NCBI RefSeq assembly: GCF_004564275.1
Contig: NZ_SPDV01000001.1
Coordinates: forward strand, 183,891 to 247,890
Direction: 5' to 3'
Source of the DNA: Sphingomonas parva (ex Maeng et al. 2020)
GTDB lineage: Bacteria; Pseudomonadota; Alphaproteobacteria; Sphingomonadales; Sphingomonadaceae
Length of the DNA: 64,000 nt
Positions 38,499-47,590 of the stretch are shown here, piece after piece. A model generated the notes under the pieces. That model saw only the letters and a list, made by a program, of their open reading frames with translations, was not told the DNA's origin and did no database searches. Positions within the stretch are counted from its first letter, which is position 1; each line of letters starts with the position of its first letter. The position numbers and the translations under genes were made by a program.

Positions 38499-40852
38499 GC
38501 CGGCTTTCTCGGCAGGCGGAAGGTGACCGTCGTCCCCTCTCCCGGCTCCGAGACCAGTTCGATGCGGCCGCCATGCGCCTCGATGAACTGCTTGGCGAGC
38601 GGCAAGCCGAGGCCGAGCGCGGCCTCTTCGCCGCCTGCCGGCGCCGCGGCGCGGTTGAAGCGGTCGAAGACGCGCGTCTGGTCGGCCGGAGCGATCCCGC
38701 GACCGTTGTCCGAGACGGTGATCTCCGCCGTCGCGCGCGTGCCGCCCGCGTGGAGCAGCACCCGGCCGCGCTCGCCGGTATAAGCGAAAGCGTTCTTCAG
38801 CACGTTGTCGAGCGCCTGCCGCAGCCGGCGGCGGTCGCCGGTCACCTTCCCTGCGTGACGCTCGATCTTCACCGAGAGCTCGATTGCCTTGCGTGCGACC
38901 ACCTCGCCGAAGGCCTCGGCCGATTCGCGGCACATCTGGGCGATGTCGATCTCGTCCTCGGCGAGAAGCAGGCTGCCGCTGTCGCTCTGGGTGAGATCGA
39001 GCACATTGTCGATCAGCACCCCGAGCCGGACGACCGACTCGAGGATCGCTCCGACATATTCGGCCGCCGCCGGCGGCAGCTCCCCGGCATAGCCGCCCGC
39101 CAGCATCTCGGCGAAACCGCCGATCGAGGTCAGCGGCGTCCGGAGCTCGTAGCTCATGTTGGAGACGAAGGCGGTCTTCAGGCGATCCGCTTCCTCGAGC
39201 GCCGAGGTGCGCTCGCGCAGCGCCGCCTCGACCGTCCTGCTGGCGGTGACGTCGAGCATCGTGAACAGCGCGTTGCCGTCCGGCAGCGGCACGGCGGCGA
39301 ACTCGAACTCGCGCCCGTCGAGGAACGAGACGCGGCCGCCCCGCTGCTTGCGCTCGACCGTCGCGCTCCGCACCAGCTCGCGCACGAGGCTGGCATGCGC
39401 GGCCGTCTTCAGCTTGCGGCCGATGTGGCTGGTCAAGGCGTCGATCCGCGGGTGGGCGGCGAGCTGCTCCTCCTCGAACTGCCAGAGCTCGCGGAAGCGG
39501 TTGTTCCAGAGGTGGAGGCGGCCGTCGGACGCGAACACGCCGACCGCCTCGAAGAGATTGTCGAACGTGGCGGTGCGGACGCGCAGCAGGGTGTCGCGGG
39601 CGGAGGCGAGCTGAAGCTGCTCGGTGCGATCCTCGAAGATCAGCAGCAGGCCGCCGTCGGGCAGCGGCTGGGCGACGACGCGCAGGTGGCGCCCGCCCGG
39701 CAGCAGCCAGTCCTCCTCCTTGGCCGCCGCCGTCTCGGTGAACCAGCGGCCACGCTCGCGCTTCCAGTCGGGATAATCGCGCACCTCGGGGAGGTTGCCG
39801 GCCTCGCGCATGCCGTCGAGCAGGCGATTGAACTCGGGGCGGTCGGCCAGCGTCTCGGCGCGCAGCGAGAACAGCCGCGCGAACGGCTGGTTGAAGAAGA
39901 TCAGGCTGCGGTCCCGTCCGAACTGGGCGACTCCCGCCGAGAGGCGATCGAGCATGTCGCGCTGCGCGCTGACGAAGCGGGCGAGGTCCGCGCGCGCCTG
40001 CTCCCGGTCCTCGACGTCGATCGCATAGCCGGCGACGCCGGTCTCGCCGAGCGGCACCTCTACCACCCGCATCATCCGGCGCTCGCCGGCGATCGTCGCG
40101 GGCACGGTCCGCGCCGAGGCCTGGCCGCTCTGGCGGACCGCTTGGGCGACGCGAAGGGCGCTGCCTTCGCTGTCGTCGACCAGCTCGATGCCGCCGTCGA
40201 TCACCGCGGCGGCATCCTCCGCCTCCACCGCGGCGACATAGGCGCCGTTGACCATCGCGACCTTCAGGTCGGGCCCGCGATGCCACATCGGGAAGGGCGC
40301 GGATTCGATCAGGCCGGTGAGCGCCTCGAGCGCCGAGCCGAGCCGCTCGTTCCGGTCGCGCAGCGCATTGATCTGCTCCTCGCTTTCGGTCGCGTCGACG
40401 AACCAGAGGAGCACCGATCCCGCTGCCGCGGGGGCGGGCGCCGGAGCGCCGCGGACGAGGTAGACGCGGGCGGAGCCCTGGGCCCGCACGGCGAGCGAGA
40501 AGCTCGCTCCGGTCGTGGCGCTGGTCCCGACCTGGTCGGACAGCGCCGCGACGTCGGCCCGGGCGAGCCCGGCACCGCCGGCGGAGAGATCCTCCATCCG
40601 GGCCGGGGGAGTCTCGAGGCCGAGGGCGTGGGCGAGCCGCGTCGAAGCATCGACGCCGCCCGCTGCGTCGACCAGCAGCGGCATCGCCGGCGAGGCGGCG
40701 AGGAGCGCCCCGGCGCGATCGGCATGCGCGGTGAGACCCGCGGCCTGGTCCGCCCGTCGGGTGGCGCGCAGCGACAGCCACACGGCGACGACGAGCCACG
40801 CGCCGCAGAAGAGCGCGAGCAGCACTGCTGCGGGGGTAGAAAGCGTCACCAC
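38495..40852 (-). CDS. divL: DivL-like cell-cycle kinase homologue with Tyr at the H-box
   Basis: The 785-residue membrane protein has one N-terminal helix (about residues 8-28), several PAS-like segments up to about residue 530, and a HisKA/HATPase core. The H-box reads MSYELRTPLTSIGGF: Tyr568 replaces the phospho-acceptor histidine, as in Caulobacter DivL. The ATPase side is intact, with N-box DNVLKNAFAYT, G1 DNGRGI and G2 GLGLPLAK. In Caulobacter DivL controls CckA and thereby CtrA during the cell cycle. Size, the Tyr substitution and the downstream tsaE all support orthology. It starts with tandem GTGs at 40852/40849. The role in this organism is inferred. Confidence 0.88.
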   Translation of the reverse strand: MVTLSTPAAVLLALFCGAWLVVAVWLSLRATRRADQAAGLTAHADRAGALLAASPAMPLLVDAAGGVDASTRLAHALGLETPPARMEDLSAGGAGLARADVAALSDQVGTSATTGASFSLAVRAQGSARVYLVRGAPAPAPAAAGSVLLWFVDATESEEQINALRDRNERLGSALEALTGLIESAPFPMWHRGPDLKVAMVNGAYVAAVEAEDAAAVIDGGIELVDDSEGSALRVAQAVRQSGQASARTVPATIAGERRMMRVVEVPLGETGVAGYAIDVEDREQARADLARFVSAQRDMLDRLSAGVAQFGRDRSLIFFNQPFARLFSLRAETLADRPEFNRLLDGMREAGNLPEVRDYPDWKRERGRWFTETAAAKEEDWLLPGGRHLRVVAQPLPDGGLLLIFEDRTEQLQLASARDTLLRVRTATFDNLFEAVGVFASDGRLHLWNNRFRELWQFEEEQLAAHPRIDALTSHIGRKLKTAAHASLVRELVRSATVERKQRGGRVSFLDGREFEFAAVPLPDGNALFTMLDVTASRTVEAALRERTSALEEADRLKTAFVSNMSYELRTPLTSIGGFAEMLAGGYAGELPPAAAEYVGAILESVVRLGVLIDNVLDLTQSDSGSLLLAEDEIDIAQMCRESAEAFGEVVARKAIELSVKIERHAGKVTGDRRRLRQALDNVLKNAFAYTGERGRVLLHAGGTRATAEITVSDNGRGIAPADQTRVFDRFNRAAAPAGGEEAALGLGLPLAKQFIEAHGGRIELVSEPGEGTTVTFRLPRKPA

Positions 40853-40911
40853 GCGGTCTGTCTAGCGACAAGCACGGGGTTGCGGAAGCGGCCAGCGCCG
40901 CCCCGCGAAGG

Positions 40912-40949
40912 GCAAAAAGAAGAGGCCCGGACCTGCCGGCCCGGGCCTC
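40912..40949 (-). terminator. intrinsic terminator of the TonB-dependent receptor
   Basis: A GC-rich hairpin (arms GAGGCCCGG and CCGGGCCTC, 40922-40949) is followed on the minus strand by TTCTTTTTGCC. It lies 23 bases after the receptor stop and 60 bases before divL. Confidence 0.88.
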
Positions 40950-40972
40950 CCCCGTTTTCGCGTCTCAGGCGA

Positions 40973-43960
40973 TCAGAAGCCCGCGAACTTCACCCGCGCG
41001 CCGGCGAAGAAGAACCGGCCGACCGAGCTCACCGGATAGGTGTTGGCGCCGATCGACGGACGCTCGCCGAGGAAGTTGTTCACGCCGCCGAAGAACTGCA
41101 TGTTGTCGCCGACATCGACGCTCGCATACAGATCGTGGACCCAACGCTCCTTGTAATAGAGGTACTCGGGCGCGACGATGTCCGGATTGCCATCGACCTC
41201 CTGGTTGGTGAAGCGCAGCGTCTTGTCGAACCACGAGAGGCCGTAGTTGATCGTGTACGGGCCCTTCGTCCAGGTCAGGTCGAAATTCGCCGTATATTTG
41301 GGCGCATAGGCCTCGCCGCGCGAGTCGGTCACCGGCGCCCCGGGGGTGCCGATGAACTCGAGACGATCGAGGTAGTTGCCGACCAGGTTCAGGTTGAACT
41401 TGCCGATCTTGCCGGCATTCAGGCGGTAGTTGATGTTGACGTCAAGACCCGCGGTGACGAACTGCGCGACGTTCTGCGGGGTGACCGTGAAGCCGGTGAT
41501 CTGGCCCGCGGTGGTGCCGCCGTTCTGGCGAACGATGCCGCCGCAGAACACGTTGTCGAGCGACGCCTGGTCGACGCAGAGCTCGGCCAGTTCCTCCGGA
41601 TCGACGAAGTTGATCGCGTTCTTCAGCTTGATGTCATACCAGTCGGCGCGGAGCGTCAGGCCCGGGATGAAGCGCGGCTGGAACACGGCGCCCGCGGTCC
41701 AGGTCGTCGCCGCCTCCTCGCCCAGATCGGGATTGCCGCCCTGGAAGCCCGGAATGTTGGTCGAACGCGGGTCGCGGTAGCCGGCCGGATCGGCAACGCC
41801 GAGCGAGGTCAGCAGCGCGGCGCAGTTCGCCGCACGGTTGGCGGTGCCGTTCTGAATCTGGTTGCTGTTGCAGGGATCGGTGATGAACTCATAGGTCTGC
41901 GAGAGACCGCCGAAGAGCTCGCCGATGTTCGGGGCGCGAACGGCGCGTGAGTAGGTGCCGTTGAACGTGATGTCACGCACCGGCGCCCAGGTGCCGTCGA
42001 CCTTCCAGGTGGTCGTCGTGCCGATCGTCGAATAATCGGACAGACGCACGGCGCCGCCGAACTCGAGGCGGCGGAAGAACGCACGGTCGCTGAGCAGCGG
42101 CACGCGGACCTCGCCGAACACTTCCTTGACGTTGAACTTGCCGTCGTCGACCGCCAGGGCGTTCGTGAAGGTCAGGCCCTGCGCCGCGATGGGATCGGGG
42201 GTGAAGTTGCTCTTCTCCTCGCGATACTCGGCGCCGACCGCGAAGCCGACGTCGCCGCCCGGCAGGGTGAACAGGCTGCCGAGATCGCCGGTCAGGGTGG
42301 CGTTGACGACGTGCTGCTCGACCTTGGAGCGATCCAGCGTGTTGACCCGGATGAAGTCGAGGGCCGCCTGGGAGGCCTGGTTCTCGCCGAACAGGTTCAG
42401 CGGCGCGCACTGGCCCGGCTGGAACGTGGTCGGATCGAACACGTCGCGGCTCTCGTACGGCTGGTTCGGCGACCAGCCCGGCTGCAGGTTCACCCGGCAG
42501 GTGACCTGGCCGTTCGGGCCGGTGACCGCGTCGAGCGCCGCGTAGAAGCGGTCGTCGTAGATGTCGCCGACATAGTGGTTACGGACCTTCGACTGGCCGT
42601 AGACGTAGGAGACCTCGTAGTTGAAGTCGTTCCCGAGATCGCCGCGCGCGCCGAGGACGCCGCGGATGGTCTCGCGCTTGATCGTCTCGCCGCGCTGGCC
42701 CAGGTCGAAATTGTCGCGGTTGAGCAGGAGGCCGCCGTTGTCGATCGCCGCCTGGCGGAGCGCCGTCGGGATGAACGGATTGTCCGGCTCGATCAGCAGG
42801 TAATAATCGAACGTCGGCTGGCCGAGCGAGTAGGATTCGATGTTCGCATACTTGCCTTCGGCGAAGAAGCTCAGCGCCGGCGAGACGTCGAAATGGCCGA
42901 TGGCGTTGACGACATGGCGCTCGACGCTCGGCAGCAAGTCGTTGCCATAATCGGAGACCAGCGTGGCGTTGCCGCCCTGCTGATAATAATCGGGGATGAA
43001 GCGGCCCGGATCGAACGCGGTCAGCCCGCCGCCGGCATTGACGAAATAGTCGGGGAAGCCGTCCCAATCGACGTCGATGCCGCCCTCGCGGTTGGTGTCG
43101 AAGTAGCGAATGCCGCTGAGCGGGATGTAGTCGGCGATTCCGTCATTGTTGTTGCCGCCGGTCTCGGTGTCGTCTGGATTCAGGTAGAAGCCGGTGAGGT
43201 TGGTGCCGCGCAGGCGACGGCGGTCACGCGTGGTGAGCCGGTCTTCCTTGCCATATTCATAGGCGATGGCGAGGTTGGCGCGGTCACCGAAATTGTGGCC
43301 CGCCGTGACGGTGAAGAAGCGCTGGCCGGCGTCGCCCTGCTCGGATATGCCGGCCTGGCCGCGGGCGGTGATGCCCTCGAAGTTCTTCTTGAGGATGAAG
43401 TTGACCACGCCGCTGACGCCGTCGGCACCATAGATGGCCGAGGCGCCGCCGGTGAGCACGTCGATGCGCTCGACCAGGTCGGTCGGGATGGTGTTGACGT
43501 CGATCGCCTGCGAGCCCGGGACGCCCGAGACGTGGCGGCGGCCGTCGACCAGCACCAGGGTCCGGTCGGTGCCGAGGTTGCGCAGGTTGAGCAGGTTGAG
43601 GCCGGTGTAGCCGATGCCAGCGCCGCTGCCGGAGTTGTCGCCGCCGGTCGACGAGCCGATCAGCGCCGGATAGCCGGTCAGGAAGTCGGTGAGGTTGGTC
43701 GTGCCCGAGGCCTGCAGCGTCTCGGAGTCGAGCGAGACGACCGGGTTCGGGGCCTGGAAGTCCGGACGGCGGATGCGCGAGCCGGTGACGACGATGTCGT
43801 TGGCCGGCTGGTTCTGCTCGAGGTCCGGCTGGACGGTAGACTCGGGAACATTGTCGTCGGTCTCGCCCGGAGCGGCGGTCTGCGCAGCGGCGACGCCGGG
43901 AAGCGCCGCAAGGGCAAGAGCGAGAACGGATACCTTGGCATTCAAACTGAAGAGACGCAT
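40973..43960 (-). CDS. TonB-dependent outer-membrane receptor
   Basis: The 995-residue protein has a signal peptide (cleavage near AAAQT), a TonB-box/plug domain (NDIVVTGSRIRRPD, TLVLVDGRRHV, VERIDVLTGGASAIYGADGV) and a long 22-strand barrel ending in an aromatic residue (VKFAGF). A Ca-loop-like insert with DVDWDGFPDY and NNNDGIADY lies near residues 270-300. It transports a large substrate, carbohydrate-related or iron-chelate, with TonB energy; the substrate is unknown. The start at 43960 is the first methionine of the signal peptide, with GGAG upstream. It stands alone, separated from clpX by two terminators. Confidence 0.93.
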   Translation of the reverse strand: MRLFSLNAKVSVLALALAALPGVAAAQTAAPGETDDNVPESTVQPDLEQNQPANDIVVTGSRIRRPDFQAPNPVVSLDSETLQASGTTNLTDFLTGYPALIGSSTGGDNSGSGAGIGYTGLNLLNLRNLGTDRTLVLVDGRRHVSGVPGSQAIDVNTIPTDLVERIDVLTGGASAIYGADGVSGVVNFILKKNFEGITARGQAGISEQGDAGQRFFTVTAGHNFGDRANLAIAYEYGKEDRLTTRDRRRLRGTNLTGFYLNPDDTETGGNNNDGIADYIPLSGIRYFDTNREGGIDVDWDGFPDYFVNAGGGLTAFDPGRFIPDYYQQGGNATLVSDYGNDLLPSVERHVVNAIGHFDVSPALSFFAEGKYANIESYSLGQPTFDYYLLIEPDNPFIPTALRQAAIDNGGLLLNRDNFDLGQRGETIKRETIRGVLGARGDLGNDFNYEVSYVYGQSKVRNHYVGDIYDDRFYAALDAVTGPNGQVTCRVNLQPGWSPNQPYESRDVFDPTTFQPGQCAPLNLFGENQASQAALDFIRVNTLDRSKVEQHVVNATLTGDLGSLFTLPGGDVGFAVGAEYREEKSNFTPDPIAAQGLTFTNALAVDDGKFNVKEVFGEVRVPLLSDRAFFRRLEFGGAVRLSDYSTIGTTTTWKVDGTWAPVRDITFNGTYSRAVRAPNIGELFGGLSQTYEFITDPCNSNQIQNGTANRAANCAALLTSLGVADPAGYRDPRSTNIPGFQGGNPDLGEEAATTWTAGAVFQPRFIPGLTLRADWYDIKLKNAINFVDPEELAELCVDQASLDNVFCGGIVRQNGGTTAGQITGFTVTPQNVAQFVTAGLDVNINYRLNAGKIGKFNLNLVGNYLDRLEFIGTPGAPVTDSRGEAYAPKYTANFDLTWTKGPYTINYGLSWFDKTLRFTNQEVDGNPDIVAPEYLYYKERWVHDLYASVDVGDNMQFFGGVNNFLGERPSIGANTYPVSSVGRFFFAGARVKFAGF

Positions 43961-44121
43961 CGGGCACTCCACTGGAAAGTGGCTGCTCGGTAGGCCAATC
44001 CGGTTTTGTTTTGCTACGGGGTGAATACGGTAATAGGGACTTTCCCGGATCGGGTGCGGCACTTCTGCAACAGCGGCCGGCGCTATTGCCGTTCGTTTTC
44101 AGATGCTTGGCTGCCGGAAAC

Positions 44122-44155
44122 GAAAAGAGCCCGCACCCGGCAGGCGCAGGCTCTT
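44122..44155 (-). terminator. intrinsic terminator of clpX
   Basis: Arms AGAGCC and GGCTCT flank a second stem and are followed on the minus strand by TTTTCGTTT. It lies 24 bases after the clpX stop. Confidence 0.85.
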
Positions 44156-44178
44156 CCCTATTCGCAGCGGGACCCGCC

Positions 44179-45435
<1,257 letters not shown>

Positions 45436-45618
45436 ATTCTTCCTATCGGGCGCCAGGGCGCCCTCTGCCACGGGACCACAGTAGACCGCCTTATGGCACG
45501 ATCACAATGGCCTATAGATTAACGCCCCGCCCGTGACGCGCCCGCGGCACGGACGGAAAGGTGGGAGTGCGCCAGATCGACATTTGTTCCGGTTGTACCG
45601 AGCGCCAGCGGCAGCCCG

Positions 45619-45646
45619 CCCCTCTTCCGGACGTCCGGAAGAGGGG
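45619..45646. repeat. 28-bp perfect palindrome between clpP and clpX
   Basis: The 14-base half CCCCTCTTCCGGAC is followed directly by its reverse complement GTCCGGAAGAGGGG. It lies eight bases after the clpP stop. No U-run follows on either strand, so it is a strong hairpin and not a standard terminator. Confidence 0.6.
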
Positions 45647-45654
45647 GACCGACC

Positions 45655-46302
45655 TCAGGCCGCTTCCGCCTGATGGGTGCTGTCGCCCTCGCCGGGCGCC
45701 GGACGCTTCTCGAACACTTCGTCGACCAGCCCGAATTCCTTGGCCTCGGCGGCGCTGAAGAACTTGTCGCGCTCGACGGCGGTCTCGATCGCATCGAGGG
45801 TCTGGCCGGTGTACTTGGCCATCAGCTCGTTCATCCGGTGACGGATGCGCAGGATCTCCTTGGCCTGGATCTCGATGTCGGTCGCCTGGCCCTGAGCGCC
45901 GCCGGACGGCTGGTGGACCATGATCCGGGCGTTGGTCAGCGCGACGCGCATGCCCGGCTCGCCGGCGGCGAGGAGGAAGGCGCCCATCGAGGCGGCCTGG
46001 CCCATGCAGACGGTGCCGACGCGCGGCCGGATGTACTGCATGGTGTCGTGGATCGCCATGCCCGCCGTGACGACACCGCCCGGCGAGTTGATGTACATGA
46101 AGATGTCCTTCTTCGGGTTCTCGGACTCGAGATAGAGGAGCTGGGCGGTGATCAGCGTCGCCATGTGATCCTCGACCTGGCCCGTCACGAAGACGATCCG
46201 CTCGCGCAGCAGGCGCGAATAGATGTCGAAGCTGCGCTCGCCCCGGTTCGACTGCTCGATGACGATGGGAACAAGGGCGTTGGCGATGTCTGCGTGATCC
46301 AT
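45655..46302 (-). CDS. clpP: ATP-dependent Clp protease proteolytic subunit ClpP
   Basis: The 215-residue serine peptidase has the catalytic triad Ser105 (in [11 protein letters not shown]), His130 (in MVHQPSGG) and Asp179 (in VERDKFF), and the family blocks [15 protein letters not shown] and [10 protein letters not shown]. Two heptamer rings form the degradation chamber used with ClpX or ClpA. It lies 219 bases before clpX with a palindrome between the two. A separate glycosyltransferase lies upstream, between clpP and tig. Confidence 0.97.
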   Translation of the reverse strand: MDHADIANALVPIVIEQSNRGERSFDIYSRLLRERIVFVTGQVEDHMATLITAQLLYLESENPKKDIFMYINSPGGVVTAGMAIHDTMQYIRPRVGTVCMGQAASMGAFLLAAGEPGMRVALTNARIMVHQPSGGAQGQATDIEIQAKEILRIRHRMNELMAKYTGQTLDAIETAVERDKFFSAAEAKEFGLVDEVFEKRPAPGEGDSTHQAEAA

Positions 46303-46401
46303 GAGTGTCGGGAATCCTGCTGTGATTGAGCCGCCAACATCGGAGCAAAGCCGCGCCGGTTCAACCCCCGCGGCGGCTATTCCTCCCCCTCGCCTGCCGC
46401 T

Positions 46402-47325
46402 TCAGCGCTCGCTGCCCGGCGCCGGGAAGCTGAGATAGGCGAGCCGGCGCACCTCGCGCCGTCCGCGCACCACCGTGTCGAGGATCAGGCCGACCGCGAA
46501 GCTCAGCGCGGCGACGATCATCAGCCCCGTGATCAGGATCGCGGTCGGGAAGCGGGGCACGAGCCCGGTCTGCAGGTAGGTGATGGCGAGCGGTATCCCC
46601 ATGACCACCGCCAGCACCGCGAGGAACAGGCCGAAGCCGCCATAGAAGAGCACGGGGCGCTCGATCCGGAACAGGTGCAGGATCGTGCGCATGATCCGCC
46701 AGCCGTCGCGGTAGGTGGAAAGCTTGGACTCCGAGCCTTCCGGCCGGGCGCCGTAGGCGGTCACCACCTCGCCCACCGGCATCGCCAGCTCGAGGGCATG
46801 GACGCTGATCTCGGTCTCGGTCTCGAACCCCCGGGCGAGCGCCGGAAAGGATTTCACGAAACGTCGCGAGAAGACCCGGTAGCCTGAGAAGATGTCGGTG
46901 AAGCTGCGGCCGAAGAGACTGGCAAGCAGGCCGGTGAACAGCCGGTTGCCGAGCCGATGGCCGCGCCGATAGGCCTCCTCCACCTCGGACTTGCGGGCGC
47001 CGACCACCATGTCGAGCTGCTCGTCGACCAGGCGGCGGACCAGCTCCGGCGCGGCCGCCGCGTCGTAGGTCGCGTCGCCGTCGGCCATCACATAGACGTC
47101 CGCCTCCACGTCGGCGAACATCCGGCGCACGACATGGCCCTTGCCCTGCATCCGCTCGGTGCGGACGATGGCGCCGGCCATCGCCGCGACTTCGCCGGTG
47201 CGATCCGAGCTGTTGTTGTCGTAGACGTAGATCAGGGCGTCGGGCAGCGCGGCGCGAAAGCCCGCCACGGTCTGAGCGATCGCCGCTTCCTCGTTATAGC
47301 ACGGCAGCAGGACGGCTATGCGCAT
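46402..47325 (-). CDS. membrane-anchored GT2 glycosyltransferase (dolichyl/polyprenyl-phosphate sugar synthase-like)
   Basis: The 307-residue protein has a GT-A family 2 domain (start IAVLLPCYNEEAAIAQ, DNNSSDRTGEVA, DADVYVMADGDATYDAA with the metal-binding DxD, and GYRVFSRRFVKSFP) and two C-terminal hydrophobic helices (about residues 225-285). This matches polyprenyl-phosphate mannose/glucose synthases and GtrB-type transferases that load sugars onto a lipid carrier. Start shown is the ATG at 47325; a TTG at 47340 is possible. It sits between tig and clpP, an unusual position, 99 bases upstream of clpP. Confidence 0.85.
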   Translation of the reverse strand: MRIAVLLPCYNEEAAIAQTVAGFRAALPDALIYVYDNNSSDRTGEVAAMAGAIVRTERMQGKGHVVRRMFADVEADVYVMADGDATYDAAAAPELVRRLVDEQLDMVVGARKSEVEEAYRRGHRLGNRLFTGLLASLFGRSFTDIFSGYRVFSRRFVKSFPALARGFETETEISVHALELAMPVGEVVTAYGARPEGSESKLSTYRDGWRIMRTILHLFRIERPVLFYGGFGLFLAVLAVVMGIPLAITYLQTGLVPRFPTAILITGLMIVAALSFAVGLILDTVVRGRREVRRLAYLSFPAPGSER

Positions 47326-47451
47326 GGTCGCTCGTGACAAGATGATCCCCCGCCCCCGCGCGTGCGGAGGGCTCGTCGATGCTTAAGCCGGAGGCCCCGC
47401 CCTCGACAACCGCTATCGGCTGGCGCGATCTCCGCGGGGGAGGCCAATAGA

Positions 47452-47537
47452 CGTTCGGGCCGAGCTTGTCGAAGCCCTCTCCTTCACCCTTACCGTGAAA
47501 GGGACAGAGAGGGGCTTCGACAGGCTCAGCCCGAACG
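47452..47537. repeat. dispersed intergenic inverted repeat, family C
   Basis: Inverted arms containing CGTTCGGGC, GTCGAAGCCC and CTCT lie at 47452-47484 and 47507-47537, with small mismatches and a short centre. The sequence type is common between genes in sphingomonads. It sits between tig and the glycosyltransferase. Confidence 0.72.
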
Positions 47538-47558
47538 GGTGATTTTGCACGAAGTGAC

Positions 47559-47581
47559 GCCCCTCCCGCCTCGGGAGGGGC
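47559..47581 (-). terminator. hairpin after tig
   Basis: GCCCCTCCCGCCTCGGGAGGGGC is a near-complete hairpin nine bases after the tig stop on the minus strand. It lacks a clear U-run, so termination may be partial. Confidence 0.6.
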
Positions 47582-47590
47582 ATCGCCGGA

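Noticed and set aside
38058..40871. 937-residue fusion frame covering divL and tsaE
   Set aside because: Its first 790 residues are the wrong frame of divL; only the tsaE part at its end is real, starting at the GTG at 38498.
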